Assembly: GCF_900142885.1 (NCBI RefSeq)
Contig: NZ_FRCL01000012.1
Location: 50,125 to 114,124 of the forward strand
Direction of reading: 5' to 3'
DNA from: Flavobacterium xinjiangense
GTDB taxonomy: Bacteria; Bacteroidota; Bacteroidia; Flavobacteriales; Flavobacteriaceae
Length of the DNA stretch: 64,000 bases
Part shown: positions 36,117-44,920 of the stretch, piece after piece
How the letters are laid out: each line of letters begins with the position of its first letter
How positions within the stretch are numbered: the first letter of the stretch is position 1
The notes under the pieces: model-generated
Seen by the model: the letters and a program-made list of their open reading frames with translations, nothing else
Told to the model about the DNA's origin: nothing
Database searches by the model: none
Made by a program: the position numbers and the translations under genes

Positions 36117-36431
36117 ATGATAAAGCTAAAAATAAAATCAGGTGACATTGTAAGAGTAATTGCTGGAGACCATAAAGGTGCTGAAGGTAAAGTATTACGT
36201 GTTTACCGTGAGAAAAACAAAGCGATTGTTGAAGGTGTAAATATGGTTTCAAAACACACGAAACCTAGTGCAAAAAGCCCTCAAGGTGGTATCGTGAAGA
36301 AAGAAGCTTCTATACAAATATCTAATATTTCTCTAATTGATCCTAAAACTAAGGAAACAACTAGAGTTGGTATTAGAGTTGAAGGAGATAAGAAAGTAAG
36401 ATTTTCAAAAAAATCTAATCAAGTACTATAG
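36117..36431 (+). CDS. rplX: 50S ribosomal protein L24
   Basis: L24 initiates 50S assembly. The 104-residue protein has the KOW segment [28 protein letters not shown] near residues 7-34 (conserved glycine after the basic pair) and [12 protein letters not shown]. It ends two bases before rplE. Confidence 0.97.
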   Translation: MIKLKIKSGDIVRVIAGDHKGAEGKVLRVYREKNKAIVEGVNMVSKHTKPSAKSPQGGIVKKEASIQISNISLIDPKTKETTRVGIRVEGDKKVRFSKKSNQVL

Positions 36432-36433
36432 TA

Positions 36434-36985
36434 ATGGCATATATACCTAGACTAAAAGAAGAATATAAGAGCAGAGTAATTGCTGCTCTTAAAGAGGAAT
36501 TCGGATACGTAAACGTAATGCAGGTTCCAAAATTGGACAAAATCGTTTTAAGTAAAGGAGTTGGTGCAGCTGTATCTGATAAAAAACTAATTGACTATGC
36601 AGTTGATGAGTTAACAAAGATCACTGGACAGAAAGCAGTATCTACTATTTCAAAGAAAGACGTTGCGTCATTCAAACTGAGAAAAGGGATGCCTATTGGA
36701 GCAAAAGTTACTTTGCGTGGGGAAAGAATGTATGAGTTTTTAGATAGACTTATTACTTCAGCTTTGCCACGTGTAAGAGATTTCAGTGGTATTAAAGCTA
36801 CTGGTTTTGACGGAAGAGGAAATTATAACCTTGGAGTTTTGGAACAAATCATTTTCCCAGAAATTGATATTGATAAAGTAAACAAAATTTCAGGTATGGA
36901 TATCTCTTTTGTGACTACTGCAAAAACAGATAAAGAAGCAAAGTCTCTATTGACAGAATTAGGATTACCTTTTAAAAAGAATTAA
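36434..36985 (+). CDS. rplE: 50S ribosomal protein L5
   Basis: L5 binds 5S rRNA and the P-site tRNA. The 183-residue protein has the start [23 protein letters not shown], the central [27 protein letters not shown] and [15 protein letters not shown] segments and the C-terminal PFKKN. It is two bases after rplX. Confidence 0.98.
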   Translation: MAYIPRLKEEYKSRVIAALKEEFGYVNVMQVPKLDKIVLSKGVGAAVSDKKLIDYAVDELTKITGQKAVSTISKKDVASFKLRKGMPIGAKVTLRGERMYEFLDRLITSALPRVRDFSGIKATGFDGRGNYNLGVLEQIIFPEIDIDKVNKISGMDISFVTTAKTDKEAKSLLTELGLPFKKN

Positions 36986-36988
36986 GAC

Positions 36989-37258
36989 ATGGCTAAAGAA
37001 TCAATGAAAGCCCGCGAGGTTAAGAGAGAAAAAACGGTAGCGAAGTATGCTGAGAAAAGAAAAGCTTTGTTAGAAGCTGGAGATTTCGTAGGTTTGCAAA
37101 AGTTACCAAAAAATGCTTCACCAGTTCGTTTGCACAATCGTTGTAAATTAACAGGTAGACCTAGAGGGTATATGCGTCAATTCGGTCTTTCACGTGTTAC
37201 ATTTCGTGAAATGGCAAATAACGGATTGATACCTGGTGTTAAAAAAGCATCTTGGTAA
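36989..37258 (+). CDS. rpsN: 30S ribosomal protein S14, zinc-free long form
   Basis: S14 is a 30S head protein. This is the long 89-residue C-minus type: the zinc-ribbon cysteine pairs are absent and only one Cys remains, in [22 protein letters not shown]. It lies three bases after rplE and is followed by a 124-base spacer with three strong hairpins before rpsH. Confidence 0.97.
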   Translation: MAKESMKAREVKREKTVAKYAEKRKALLEAGDFVGLQKLPKNASPVRLHNRCKLTGRPRGYMRQFGLSRVTFREMANNGLIPGVKKASW

Positions 37259-37364
37259 GACGTAATTTTATTACGTCCTGATACAGACTTAACTTATGTT
37301 TTGTCTGTATCATAAATATTTATAAATTGGTTTCAGGTTCGATAAATAGTTTATCGAAAACCAA
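37259..37364 (+). promoter_or_regulatory. Three consecutive hairpins between rpsN and rpsH
   Basis: Hairpin 1: GACGTAAT (37259-37266) with ATTACGTC (37270-37277), starting directly after the rpsN stop. Hairpin 2: TGATACAGAC (37279-37288) with GTCTGTATCA (37303-37312), 10 perfect pairs. Hairpin 3: TTCGATAAA (37338-37346) with TTTATCGAA (37350-37358), extended by TTGGTT (37327-37332) with AACCAA (37359-37364) across a five-base 5' bulge TCAGG. None has a T-run, so termination is unlikely; a protein-binding leader or processing site is the better guess. Confidence 0.6.
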
Positions 37365-37382
37365 AACCGCAAATTGATACAC

Positions 37383-37781
37383 ATGTATACAGATCCTATT
37401 GCCGATTATTTGACAAGAGTTCGTAACGCAGTGGCTGCAAACCACAAAGTTGTTGAAATTCCTGCATCTAATCTAAAAAAAGAAATAACAAAGATCTTAT
37501 TTGATCAAGGTTATATCTTGAGTTACAAATTTGAAGACAACGCTGTTCAGGGTTCGATCAAAATTGCTTTGAAGTATGATAAAGATACTAAAGAGTCAGT
37601 AATTAAAGATATCCAAAGAATTAGTAAACCAGGTTTACGTAAATATTCAAGTTCTTCTACCATTCCTAGAATCCTTAACGGATTAGGCATCGCTATCGTA
37701 TCTACCTCAAAAGGGTTGATGACTGGAAAAAAAGCGAAGCAATTGAACGTAGGTGGTGAAGTTATTTGTTACGTATACTAA
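37383..37781 (+). CDS. rpsH: 30S ribosomal protein S8
   Basis: S8 is a primary 16S rRNA-binding protein and in E. coli the repressor of the spc operon. The 132-residue protein starts [21 protein letters not shown] and ends [24 protein letters not shown]. The ATG at 37383 is chosen over an in-frame TTG three codons earlier. Just upstream are three strong hairpins, the third with an asymmetric bulge, where S8 itself could bind (inference). Confidence 0.97.
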   Translation: MYTDPIADYLTRVRNAVAANHKVVEIPASNLKKEITKILFDQGYILSYKFEDNAVQGSIKIALKYDKDTKESVIKDIQRISKPGLRKYSSSSTIPRILNGLGIAIVSTSKGLMTGKKAKQLNVGGEVICYVY

Positions 37782-37798
37782 TTTAAAGACTATATAAG

Positions 37799-38341
37799 AT
37801 GTCAAGAATAGGTAAAAGTCCGGTTGTAATCCCTGCTGGTGTAACTGTTGAAGTTGCAAATGGTATTATTACTGTAAAAGGAAAAAATGGTCAACTAACT
37901 CAGGAGTTTTCGGACGTTACTGTTACAGTTGAAGACGGTCAAGTTCAAGTAGAAAGATCGTCTGATCACAAAGACCAAAGAGCAAAACACGGTTTGTACA
38001 GATCTTTAATCAATAATATGATTATCGGTGTAACAGATGGTTTTACTAAGTCATTAGAATTGGTAGGGGTTGGTTATAGAGCTTCAAATCAAGGACAAAA
38101 ATTAGATTTAGCACTTGGTTATTCTCACAATATAGTTTTAGAAATTGCTTCAGAAGTTGTTTTGGAAACGATATCTGAAAAAGGTAAAAACCCAATTGTG
38201 AAATTAACATCGATAGACAAACAACTTTTAGGTCAGGTAGCTGCGAAAATCAGAGGTTTCCGTAAGCCTGAGCCGTATAAAGGGAAAGGTGTTAAGTATG
38301 TAGGGGAAGTATTAAGAAGAAAAGCAGGTAAATCAGCTTAA
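37799..38341 (+). CDS. rplF: 50S ribosomal protein L6
   Basis: L6 lies near the factor-binding site of the 50S. The 180-residue protein has [18 protein letters not shown] at the start and the C-terminal signature [21 protein letters not shown] near residues 151-171. Confidence 0.98.
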   Translation: MSRIGKSPVVIPAGVTVEVANGIITVKGKNGQLTQEFSDVTVTVEDGQVQVERSSDHKDQRAKHGLYRSLINNMIIGVTDGFTKSLELVGVGYRASNQGQKLDLALGYSHNIVLEIASEVVLETISEKGKNPIVKLTSIDKQLLGQVAAKIRGFRKPEPYKGKGVKYVGEVLRRKAGKSA

Positions 38342-38352
38342 AAAATAAGATT

Positions 38353-38703
38353 ATGTCATTAACAAAACCTGAAAGAAGACAACGAATTAGATTCAGAATT
38401 AGAAAAACGATCAGTGGTACTGCTACTAATCCAAGACTATCTGTATTTAGAAGTAACAAAGAAATTTATGCTCAACTTATTGATGACGTAAACGGTGTTA
38501 CTATATTGGCGGCTTCTTCAAGAGAAAAAGAAATAGGTAACGGTACGAACATTGAAGTTGCTACAGCAGTTGGAAAACTAGTTGCTGAAAAAGCGATAAA
38601 AGCTGGGATAGAGGTAGTAACTTTCGATAGAGGAGGTTATTTATATCACGGTCGTATTAAATCATTAGCGGAAGGCGCGAGAGCGGCTGGACTTAAATTC
38701 TAA
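38353..38703 (+). CDS. rplR: 50S ribosomal protein L18
   Basis: L18 binds 5S rRNA together with L5 and L25. The 116-residue protein has [26 protein letters not shown] at residues 8-33 and ends [22 protein letters not shown], the usual L18 C-terminus. Confidence 0.98.
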   Translation: MSLTKPERRQRIRFRIRKTISGTATNPRLSVFRSNKEIYAQLIDDVNGVTILAASSREKEIGNGTNIEVATAVGKLVAEKAIKAGIEVVTFDRGGYLYHGRIKSLAEGARAAGLKF

Positions 38704-38709
38704 TATAGT

Positions 38710-39237
38710 ATGTCTAATAGTAAATACAAGAATGTAGAGCTAGTAAAACCAAGTGGTCTTGAATTAAAAGATCGTTTGGTAAGTGTTAATCGTGTTACTA
38801 AGGTTACAAAGGGTGGTAGAGCTTTTGGTTTTTCTGCTATTGTAGTTGTAGGTGATGAAAACGGAGTTGTTGGTCACGGATTAGGAAAATCTAAAGATGT
38901 TTCTGAAGCAATTGCGAAAGCAGTGGAAGATGCAAAGAAGAATTTAGTAAAAATTCCTTTGAATGGTAAATCAGTTCCTCACGAACAAAAAGGTAAATTT
39001 GGTGGTGCACGTGTATTTTTAATTCCTGCCTCTCATGGTACAGGAGTTATTGCTGGTGGAGCTGTTCGTTCAGTTCTTGAATCAGTAGGTATTCATGATG
39101 TATTATCTAAATCTCAAGGATCTTCAAATCCTCACAACGTAGTTAAAGCAACTTTTGATGCTTTATTACAAATGAGAAGCGCTTATACTGTTGCAAAACA
39201 AAGAGGTGTTTCTTTAGAAAAAGTTTTTAAAGGTTAA
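38710..39237 (+). CDS. rpsE: 30S ribosomal protein S5
   Basis: S5 takes part in decoding fidelity. The 175-residue protein has [21 protein letters not shown] near residues 23-43, the double-stranded-RNA-binding-like N-terminal domain, and [19 protein letters not shown] near 107-125. It follows rplR after six bases. Confidence 0.98.
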   Translation: MSNSKYKNVELVKPSGLELKDRLVSVNRVTKVTKGGRAFGFSAIVVVGDENGVVGHGLGKSKDVSEAIAKAVEDAKKNLVKIPLNGKSVPHEQKGKFGGARVFLIPASHGTGVIAGGAVRSVLESVGIHDVLSKSQGSSNPHNVVKATFDALLQMRSAYTVAKQRGVSLEKVFKG

Positions 39238-39249
39238 TTCAAGGAAATT

Positions 39250-39432
39250 ATGGCTAAATTATTAGTAAAACAAGTTAGAAGCAAAATCAACTGTCCTCTT
39301 ACTCAAAAAAGAGGTTTGGAAGCTTTAGGTCTACGTAAAATGGGACAAATTGTAGAGCATGATTCAAATCCTACAATCCTTGGGATGATAAATAAAGTTA
39401 AACACTTAGTTTCTGTTGAAGAAACTAAATAA
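39250..39432 (+). CDS. rpmD: 50S ribosomal protein L30
   Basis: A 60-residue protein with [29 protein letters not shown], the conserved L30 core. It lies between rpsE and rplO with gaps of 12 and 11 bases, the standard spc operon order. Confidence 0.96.
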   Translation: MAKLLVKQVRSKINCPLTQKRGLEALGLRKMGQIVEHDSNPTILGMINKVKHLVSVEETK

Positions 39433-39443
39433 CAAATACTGTT

Positions 39444-39896
39444 ATGAATTTAAGTAATTTACAACCTGCTGAAGGTTCTACACACAATCAAAATAAAAGA
39501 TTAGGTAGAGGAGAAGGTTCTGGAAAAGGTGGTACTTCTGCAAGAGGTCACAAAGGAGCAAAATCTCGTTCTGGTTATTCTAAAAAGATTGGTTTTGAAG
39601 GTGGGCAAATGCCACTTCAAAGACGTGTACCTAAGTTCGGTTTTACAAACATCAATCGTAAAGATTACGAAGGTGTTAATCTTGACACACTTCAACTTTT
39701 GGTTGACAATGGTGTGATTAAAGATACTGTTGATATGACAGTTTATGTTGCTAATCGTTTGGCTACCAAAAACGAAATCGTTAAGATTTTAGGTAGAGGT
39801 GAATTGACAGCAAAATTAAAAGTAACCGCTCACAAATTTACTGCTACTGCAAAAGCTGCTATCGAAGCTGCTGGTGGAGAAGCTGTAACCATGTAA
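39444..39896 (+). CDS. rplO: 50S ribosomal protein L15
   Basis: The 150-residue protein has the glycine-rich [27 protein letters not shown] segment near residues 19-45 and [18 protein letters not shown] near 49-66. secY follows after 13 bases. Confidence 0.98.
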   Translation: MNLSNLQPAEGSTHNQNKRLGRGEGSGKGGTSARGHKGAKSRSGYSKKIGFEGGQMPLQRRVPKFGFTNINRKDYEGVNLDTLQLLVDNGVIKDTVDMTVYVANRLATKNEIVKILGRGELTAKLKVTAHKFTATAKAAIEAAGGEAVTM

Positions 39897-39909
39897 TTTT
39901 TCAATTAAT

Positions 39910-41256
39910 ATGAAGAAATTTATTGAATCAATAAGTAATGTTTGGAAAATCGAGGAACTGAAAAATAGAATCCTAATAACATTGGGTTTGCTTTTAGTTT
40001 ATCGTTTTGGAGCACACGTTACACTTCCTGGAATTGATGCAACTCAATTAAACAGTTTAGCTGGTCAAACCAAAAATGGTATCGGATCTATTTTAGATAT
40101 GTTTACCGGAGGTGCTTTCTCTAAAGCTTCAGTTTTTGCTTTAGGGATAATGCCATATATTTCTGCATCTATTGTTGTTCAGTTAATGGGAATTGCGATT
40201 CCGTATTTGCAAAAGCTTCAAAGTGATGGAGAAAGTGGTAGAAAAAAGATTAATCAAATTACCCGTTGGTTAACAATAGGTATTACTTTAGTTCAAGGTC
40301 CAACGTACATTTATAATTTGTACAGAACCTTGCCTAGTAGTGCTTTTTTGTTAGGATTTAATTCATTTGAATTTCTATTTTCTTCAGTAGTGATTCTAGT
40401 TACAGGGACAATATTTGCCATGTGGTTAGGTGAAAAAATTACTGATAAAGGTATTGGAAACGGAATATCATTATTGATTATGGTTGGTATCTTGGCGAGA
40501 TTGCCTCAAGCTTTTATGCAGGAGTTCACAACTAGAGTTACTAACAATAACGGTGGACCAATGTTATTGGTTATCGAAATTATTATTTGGCTTTTAGTTA
40601 TTATTGCTTGTGTATTGCTCGTAATGGCAATCAGAAAAATACCGGTTCAGTATGCTCGTCGTACAACTTCAGGGGATTACGAACAAGATTTAATGGGTGG
40701 AAATAGACAATGGATTCCATTGAAGCTTAATGCTTCTGGTGTTATGCCTATTATATTTGCTCAGGCAATTATGTTTATTCCAGCTGCAGTGGCGGGTTTA
40801 TCAAAATCAGATGCATCACAATCAATTGTTGGCGCTTTTAGTAATATGTTCGGATTCTGGTATAATTTCGTATTTGCAACTTTGATAGTTGTATTTACTT
40901 TCTTTTATACTGCAATTACAGTTCCTACTAACAAAATGTCTGATGATTTAAAGAGAAGCGGCGGTTTTATTCCTGGTGTTAGACCTGGAGTTGAAACTTC
41001 TGATTATCTTGACAAAGTGATGTCTTTAATAACTTTTCCAGGATCTTTATTTCTTGCTTTGATAGCTGTGTTCCCAGCAATTGTTGTGAGTCTGATGGAT
41101 GTTCAACAATCTTGGGCAATGTTTTTTGGAGGTACTTCATTAATAATTATGGTTGGTGTTGCCATAGATACAATTCAACAAATTAATTCATACTTGTTAA
41201 ACAAACATTATGATGGTTTAATGAAAAGTGGTAAAAATAGAAAAGCAGTAGCTTAA
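39910..41256 (+). CDS. secY: Protein translocase subunit SecY
   Basis: SecY forms the protein-conducting channel of the inner membrane. The 448-residue protein shows about ten hydrophobic segments, with RILITLGLLLVYRFGAHVTLPGID near the N-terminus, MLLVIEIIIWLLVIIACVLLVMAI near 217-240, the cytoplasmic loop RKIPVQYARRTTSGD near 241, and the C-terminal GTSLIIMVGVAIDTIQQINSYL. It lies between rplO and infA (3-base gap), as usual. Confidence 0.98.
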   Translation: MKKFIESISNVWKIEELKNRILITLGLLLVYRFGAHVTLPGIDATQLNSLAGQTKNGIGSILDMFTGGAFSKASVFALGIMPYISASIVVQLMGIAIPYLQKLQSDGESGRKKINQITRWLTIGITLVQGPTYIYNLYRTLPSSAFLLGFNSFEFLFSSVVILVTGTIFAMWLGEKITDKGIGNGISLLIMVGILARLPQAFMQEFTTRVTNNNGGPMLLVIEIIIWLLVIIACVLLVMAIRKIPVQYARRTTSGDYEQDLMGGNRQWIPLKLNASGVMPIIFAQAIMFIPAAVAGLSKSDASQSIVGAFSNMFGFWYNFVFATLIVVFTFFYTAITVPTNKMSDDLKRSGGFIPGVRPGVETSDYLDKVMSLITFPGSLFLALIAVFPAIVVSLMDVQQSWAMFFGGTSLIIMVGVAIDTIQQINSYLLNKHYDGLMKSGKNRKAVA

Positions 41257-41259
41257 CTT

Positions 41260-41475
41260 ATGGCAAAACAATCAGCAATAGAACAAGACGGATCAATCAT
41301 TGAAGCATTATCAAATGCAATGTTCCGTGTAGAGTTAGAGAATGGACATATTGTAATCGCCCACATATCTGGAAAAATGCGTATGCATTACATCAAATTA
41401 TTACCTGGTGATAAAGTGAAACTAGAAATGAGCCCTTACGATTTGTCAAAAGCAAGAATTACTTATAGATATTAA
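41260..41475 (+). CDS. infA: Translation initiation factor IF-1
   Basis: IF-1 blocks the A site during initiation. The 71-residue OB-fold protein has [32 protein letters not shown] and ends [11 protein letters not shown]. It starts three bases after secY and is followed by rpmJ. Confidence 0.98.
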   Translation: MAKQSAIEQDGSIIEALSNAMFRVELENGHIVIAHISGKMRMHYIKLLPGDKVKLEMSPYDLSKARITYRY

Positions 41476-41487
41476 AGGATATTCAAA

Positions 41488-41604
41488 ATGAAAGTTAGAG
41501 CTTCAGTAAAAAAGAGAAGTCCCGAGTGCAAAATTGTGCGAAGAAAAGGGAGATTGTACGTAATAAACAAAAAGAATCCTAGATTTAAACAAAGACAAGG
41601 ATAA
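41488..41604 (+). CDS. rpmJ: 50S ribosomal protein L36, zinc-free form
   Basis: A 38-residue protein starting [20 protein letters not shown] and ending NPRFKQRQG, found by reading the gap between infA and rpsM. The usual CCCH zinc ligands are reduced to one Cys (residue 14), so it cannot bind zinc in the usual way; this C-minus form is common in Bacteroidetes. It lies 12 bases after infA and two bases before rpsM. Confidence 0.96.
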   Translation: MKVRASVKKRSPECKIVRRKGRLYVINKKNPRFKQRQG

Positions 41605-41606
41605 TT

Positions 41607-41981
41607 ATGGCAAGAATAGCAGGGGTAGATATCCCAAAAAATAAGAGAGGTGTTATAGCACTTACCTACATCTTCGGATTAGGAAATAGTAGAGCTATTG
41701 AGATTTTAGAAAAAGCTCAAGTTAGCCAAGATAAAAAAGTTCAAGATTGGAATGATGACGAGATCGGAGCAATTCGTGAAGCAGTATCAGCATTTAAAAT
41801 TGAAGGAGAATTACGTTCTGAGGTTTCTTTAAACATCAAGCGTTTAATGGATATTGGTTGTTATAGAGGTATCCGTCATAGAACTGGTCTTCCTTTAAGA
41901 GGACAAAGGACTAAAAACAACTCTAGAACAAGAAAAGGTAAAAGAAAAACTGTTGCTAACAAGAAAAAAGCAACTAAATAA
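41607..41981 (+). CDS. rpsM: 30S ribosomal protein S13
   Basis: S13 contacts tRNA and the 50S subunit from the head of the 30S. The 124-residue protein starts [19 protein letters not shown] and has [23 protein letters not shown] near residues 91-113 with a basic tail. It begins two bases after rpmJ and is the first gene of the alpha-operon order. Confidence 0.98.
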   Translation: MARIAGVDIPKNKRGVIALTYIFGLGNSRAIEILEKAQVSQDKKVQDWNDDEIGAIREAVSAFKIEGELRSEVSLNIKRLMDIGCYRGIRHRTGLPLRGQRTKNNSRTRKGKRKTVANKKKATK

Positions 41982-41989
41982 TAAGTAAT

Positions 41990-42373
41990 ATGGCTAAAGC
42001 AACTGCAAAAAAACGTAAAGTTATCGTTGAATCAACGGGAGAGGCTCATATTTCTGCTACCTTCAATAACATCATCATTTCTTTGACAAACAAAAAAGGT
42101 GAAGTTATTTCTTGGTCTTCAGCTGGTAAAATGGGTTTTAGAGGTTCTAAAAAGAACACTCCATACGCAGCCCAAATGGCAGCAGAAGATTGTAGTAAAG
42201 TAGCTCTTGAGGCAGGACTTAAAAAAGTAAAGGTTTATGTAAAAGGACCAGGAAACGGACGTGAGTCTGCTATTCGTTCTTTGCATAATGGTGGTATTGA
42301 AGTTACAGAGATTATCGATGTTACTCCAATGCCTCATAATGGATGTCGTCCTCCGAAAAGACGTAGAGTTTAA
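41990..42373 (+). CDS. rpsK: 30S ribosomal protein S11
   Basis: S11 lies on the 30S platform near the Shine-Dalgarno/anti-SD helix. The 127-residue protein has [27 protein letters not shown] and ends [18 protein letters not shown], the standard signature. It is followed by a 91-base spacer with a bulged long-range helix before rpsD. Confidence 0.98.
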   Translation: MAKATAKKRKVIVESTGEAHISATFNNIIISLTNKKGEVISWSSAGKMGFRGSKKNTPYAAQMAAEDCSKVALEAGLKKVKVYVKGPGNGRESAIRSLHNGGIEVTEIIDVTPMPHNGCRPPKRRRV

Positions 42374-42399
42374 TACTCAAAATATTTTTAGTATAACCT

Positions 42400-42451
42400 A
42401 GATAGAATAACGATTATCGAAGGATAAGACCTGAATTCATAATCTCTATCT
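42400..42451 (+). promoter_or_regulatory. Bulged long-range helix in the rpsD leader
   Basis: AGATAGA (42400-42406) pairs with TCTATCT (42445-42451) and GATTAT (42412-42417) with ATAATC (42439-42444), leaving a five-base 5' bulge ATAAC and a 21-base apical region. All 13 pairs are Watson-Crick. It ends 13 bases before the rpsD ATG and has no T-run. Position suggests an S4-responsive leader for rpsD-rpoA-rplQ; this is inference. Confidence 0.6.
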
Positions 42452-42464
42452 TAAACAATTTAAA

Positions 42465-43070
42465 ATGGCAAGATATACTGGTCCAAGTACAAGAATCGCT
42501 CGTAAATTTGGCGAGGCAATTTTCGGAGACGATAAAGCTTTCGAAAAAAGAAATTATCCACCCGGACAACACGGGATGGCTAAAAAAAGAGGAAAAAAAT
42601 CTGAATTTGCTATCCAGTTAATGGAGAAACAAAAAGCTAAATATTCTTACGGAATTTTAGAAAAACAATTCAGAGGTTTATTCAAAAAAGCATCAGCTAC
42701 TAAAGGTGTTACTGGTGAAGTTCTTTTACAATTATGTGAAGCAAGATTAGATAACGTTGTTTTTAGAATGGGTATTGCTCCTTCTAGAAGAGGTGCTAGA
42801 CAACTTGTTTCTCACAGACACGTTACTGTTAACGGTGATGTAGTAAATATTGCTTCTTACCACCTTAAACCTGGTGATAAAGTTGCAGTTCGTGAAAAAT
42901 CTAAATCTTTAGAAGCTATCGAACGTTCTTTATCTAATTCAAGTCATGTTTATGAATGGATTACTTGGAATAACGATATCAAAGAGGGTACTTTCGTTTC
43001 TGTACCTGCGAGACTTCAAATCCCAGAAAACATTAAAGAACAATTAATCGTAGAGTTGTACAACAAATAA
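42465..43070 (+). CDS. rpsD: 30S ribosomal protein S4
   Basis: S4 nucleates 30S body assembly and autoregulates its operon in several bacteria. The 201-residue protein has [15 protein letters not shown] at the start and the S4 RNA-binding domain [33 protein letters not shown] near residues 87-119. No four-cysteine zinc knuckle is seen in the N-terminal part. Its leader holds a 13-bp bulged helix. Confidence 0.98.
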   Translation: MARYTGPSTRIARKFGEAIFGDDKAFEKRNYPPGQHGMAKKRGKKSEFAIQLMEKQKAKYSYGILEKQFRGLFKKASATKGVTGEVLLQLCEARLDNVVFRMGIAPSRRGARQLVSHRHVTVNGDVVNIASYHLKPGDKVAVREKSKSLEAIERSLSNSSHVYEWITWNNDIKEGTFVSVPARLQIPENIKEQLIVELYNK

Positions 43071-43091
43071 TAATTGACTTAGTCGAAATTT

Positions 43092-44084
43092 ATGGCAATA
43101 TTTAATTTTCAGAAGCCCGATAAAGTTATCATGATCGATTCAACCGATTTTGAAGGTAAATTTGAATTCAGACCTTTAGAACCTGGTTACGGATTGACCG
43201 TTGGTAATGCACTTAGAAGAGTTTTGCTTTCAGCATTAGAAGGTTATGCAATTACATCTGTTCGCATTGAAGGTGTAGATCATGAATTTTCTACTATTCC
43301 AGGAGTTGTTGAAGACGTTACCGAAATTATCCTTAATCTAAAACAAGTGCGTTTCAAACGTCAAATTGAAGATATCGATAATGAAGCAGTTACTATTTCT
43401 GTTTCTGGTAAAGATCAATTAACAGCTGGTGATTTTCAAAAATTCATTTCGGGTTTCCAAGTTTTGAATCCAGAACTAGTTATCTGTAATTTAGATAGTA
43501 AAATCAAACTGAATTTCGATTTAACAATCGAAAAAGGTAGAGGATATGTTCCTGCTGAAGAGAACAAAAAACAAAATGCTGCAATAGGAACTATTTTTAC
43601 GGATTCTATTTTTACTCCGGTAAAAAACGTAAAATACGCAATTGAAAACTTCCGTGTAGAGCAAAAAACAGATTATGAGAAATTAGTTTTTGAAATAAAA
43701 ACTGATGGATCAATCAATCCAAAAGATGCACTTACAGAAGCTGCAAAAGTTTTAATTCACCATTTCATGTTGTTCTCTGACGAAAGAATTACACTCGAGG
43801 CTGACGAAATTGCACAAACAGAATCATATGATGAAGAGTCATTACATATGAGACAATTGCTTAAAACTAAGCTTGTTGATATGGATTTATCTGTAAGAGC
43901 ATTAAATTGTTTGAAAGCGGCTGAAGTTGATACACTTGGTGATTTAGTATCGTTCAATAAAAATGACCTAATGAAATTCCGTAATTTTGGTAAAAAATCT
44001 TTAACTGAACTTGATGAACTTGTTGCAGTTAAAAATTTAAACTTCGGTATGGATTTAGCAAAATACAAACTAGATAAAGAATAA
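43092..44084 (+). CDS. rpoA: DNA-directed RNA polymerase subunit alpha
   Basis: The alpha subunit nucleates RNA polymerase assembly. The 330-residue protein has the N-terminal domain with [34 protein letters not shown] near residues 24-57, and after a linker the C-terminal domain [23 protein letters not shown] near 262-284 that binds DNA UP elements and activators. It lies between rpsD and rplQ. Confidence 0.98.
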   Translation: MAIFNFQKPDKVIMIDSTDFEGKFEFRPLEPGYGLTVGNALRRVLLSALEGYAITSVRIEGVDHEFSTIPGVVEDVTEIILNLKQVRFKRQIEDIDNEAVTISVSGKDQLTAGDFQKFISGFQVLNPELVICNLDSKIKLNFDLTIEKGRGYVPAEENKKQNAAIGTIFTDSIFTPVKNVKYAIENFRVEQKTDYEKLVFEIKTDGSINPKDALTEAAKVLIHHFMLFSDERITLEADEIAQTESYDEESLHMRQLLKTKLVDMDLSVRALNCLKAAEVDTLGDLVSFNKNDLMKFRNFGKKSLTELDELVAVKNLNFGMDLAKYKLDKE

Positions 44085-44115
44085 TCTAAGCCGCAAGGTT
44101 TAAATTTACATAGCA

Positions 44116-44601
44116 ATGAGACACGGAAAAAAATTCAATCACTTAAGCAGACAGACTGCGCATAGAAAATCTATGTTAGCTAATATGGCTTGTTCTCTTA
44201 TCGAGCACAAACGTATTAACACTACTGTCGCTAAAGCAAAAGCGCTTAAACAATTCGTTGAGCCTTTAATAACAAAATCAAAACAAGATACGACTCACAA
44301 TCGTCGTATCGTTTTTGCTTACTTACGTAGCAAATATGCCGTAACTGACTTGTTCAGAGACGTAGCAGCTAAAGTAGGTGACCGTCCAGGTGGATACACT
44401 CGTATCATTAAAGTTGGAAATCGTTTAGGAGATAATGCTGATATGGCAATGATCGAACTAGTAGATTTTAATGAACTTTACAATGGTGGTAAAAAAGAAG
44501 TTAAAAAAGCAAAAAGCCGTCGTGGTGGTAAAGCTAAGAAAGATGAAGCTACTGAAGCTCCAGCTGCCGAAACTGAAACAACTACTGAGACTGCTGAGTA
44601 A
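44116..44601 (+). CDS. rplQ: 50S ribosomal protein L17 with extended C-terminal tail
   Basis: L17 borders the exit tunnel. The core (residues 1-118) has [24 protein letters not shown] and [26 protein letters not shown] tail of about 40 residues follows, first lysine/arginine rich ([16 protein letters not shown]) and then Glu/Ala/Thr rich ([16 protein letters not shown]). Such tails are common in Bacteroidetes L17. It is the last gene of the ribosomal block, before a terminator. Confidence 0.98.
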   Translation: MRHGKKFNHLSRQTAHRKSMLANMACSLIEHKRINTTVAKAKALKQFVEPLITKSKQDTTHNRRIVFAYLRSKYAVTDLFRDVAAKVGDRPGGYTRIIKVGNRLGDNADMAMIELVDFNELYNGGKKEVKKAKSRRGGKAKKDEATEAPAAETETTTETAE

Positions 44602-44629
44602 TTATGAAAATAATCATTCAATAAAAATC

Positions 44630-44664
44630 AAGGATAAGCTATTTATAGTTTATCCTTTTTTTTT
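44630..44664 (+). terminator. Terminator at the end of the ribosomal block
   Basis: AAGGATAAGC (44630-44639) pairs with GTTTATCCTT (44648-44657) with one mismatch and is followed by a long T-run. It ends the rpsL-to-rplQ transcript about 29 bases after the rplQ stop. Confidence 0.85.
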
Positions 44665-44712
44665 AATTTTTTTTCAAATTTTAGGAGCAGAACATTATAT
44701 TTTTATAAGAAC

Positions 44713-44798
44713 ATTTTACCTGCTTTTCGCTATATCTTTTTCTAATTCTTCCTTCGTCAGAATTTGAAAAAAGGATGCCGTTTCAATCGGGGCTATTT
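44713..44798 (+). repeat. Dispersed hairpin element, copy 3 (short subtype)
   Basis: CCTG (44719-44722) can pair with CGGG (44788-44791) through one G-U. The inner hairpin is CTTTTTCTAATTCT with AGAATTTGAAAAAAG, and the right end reads GGATGCCGTTTCAATCGGGGCTA. It fills much of the 319-base gap between rplQ and carA; the rest is the terminator and the carA promoter. Confidence 0.65.
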
Positions 44799-44871
44799 AG
44801 AATTATTGTTTTTCATAGTAAAGCTCAAAAAAATATCATCGAATCTTCAAAACTTATATTTCTTTTAATCC

Positions 44872-44902
44872 TTGCATCCATTGGTTTAAAGAATTAAATT
44901 TG
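44872..44902 (+). promoter_or_regulatory. Bacteroidetes promoter for carA
   Basis: TTG (44872-44874) and TAAATTTG (44895-44902) with a 20-base spacer, ending 18 bases before the carA ATG. Confidence 0.65.
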
Positions 44903-44920
44903 TACAATATTTAACTACAC

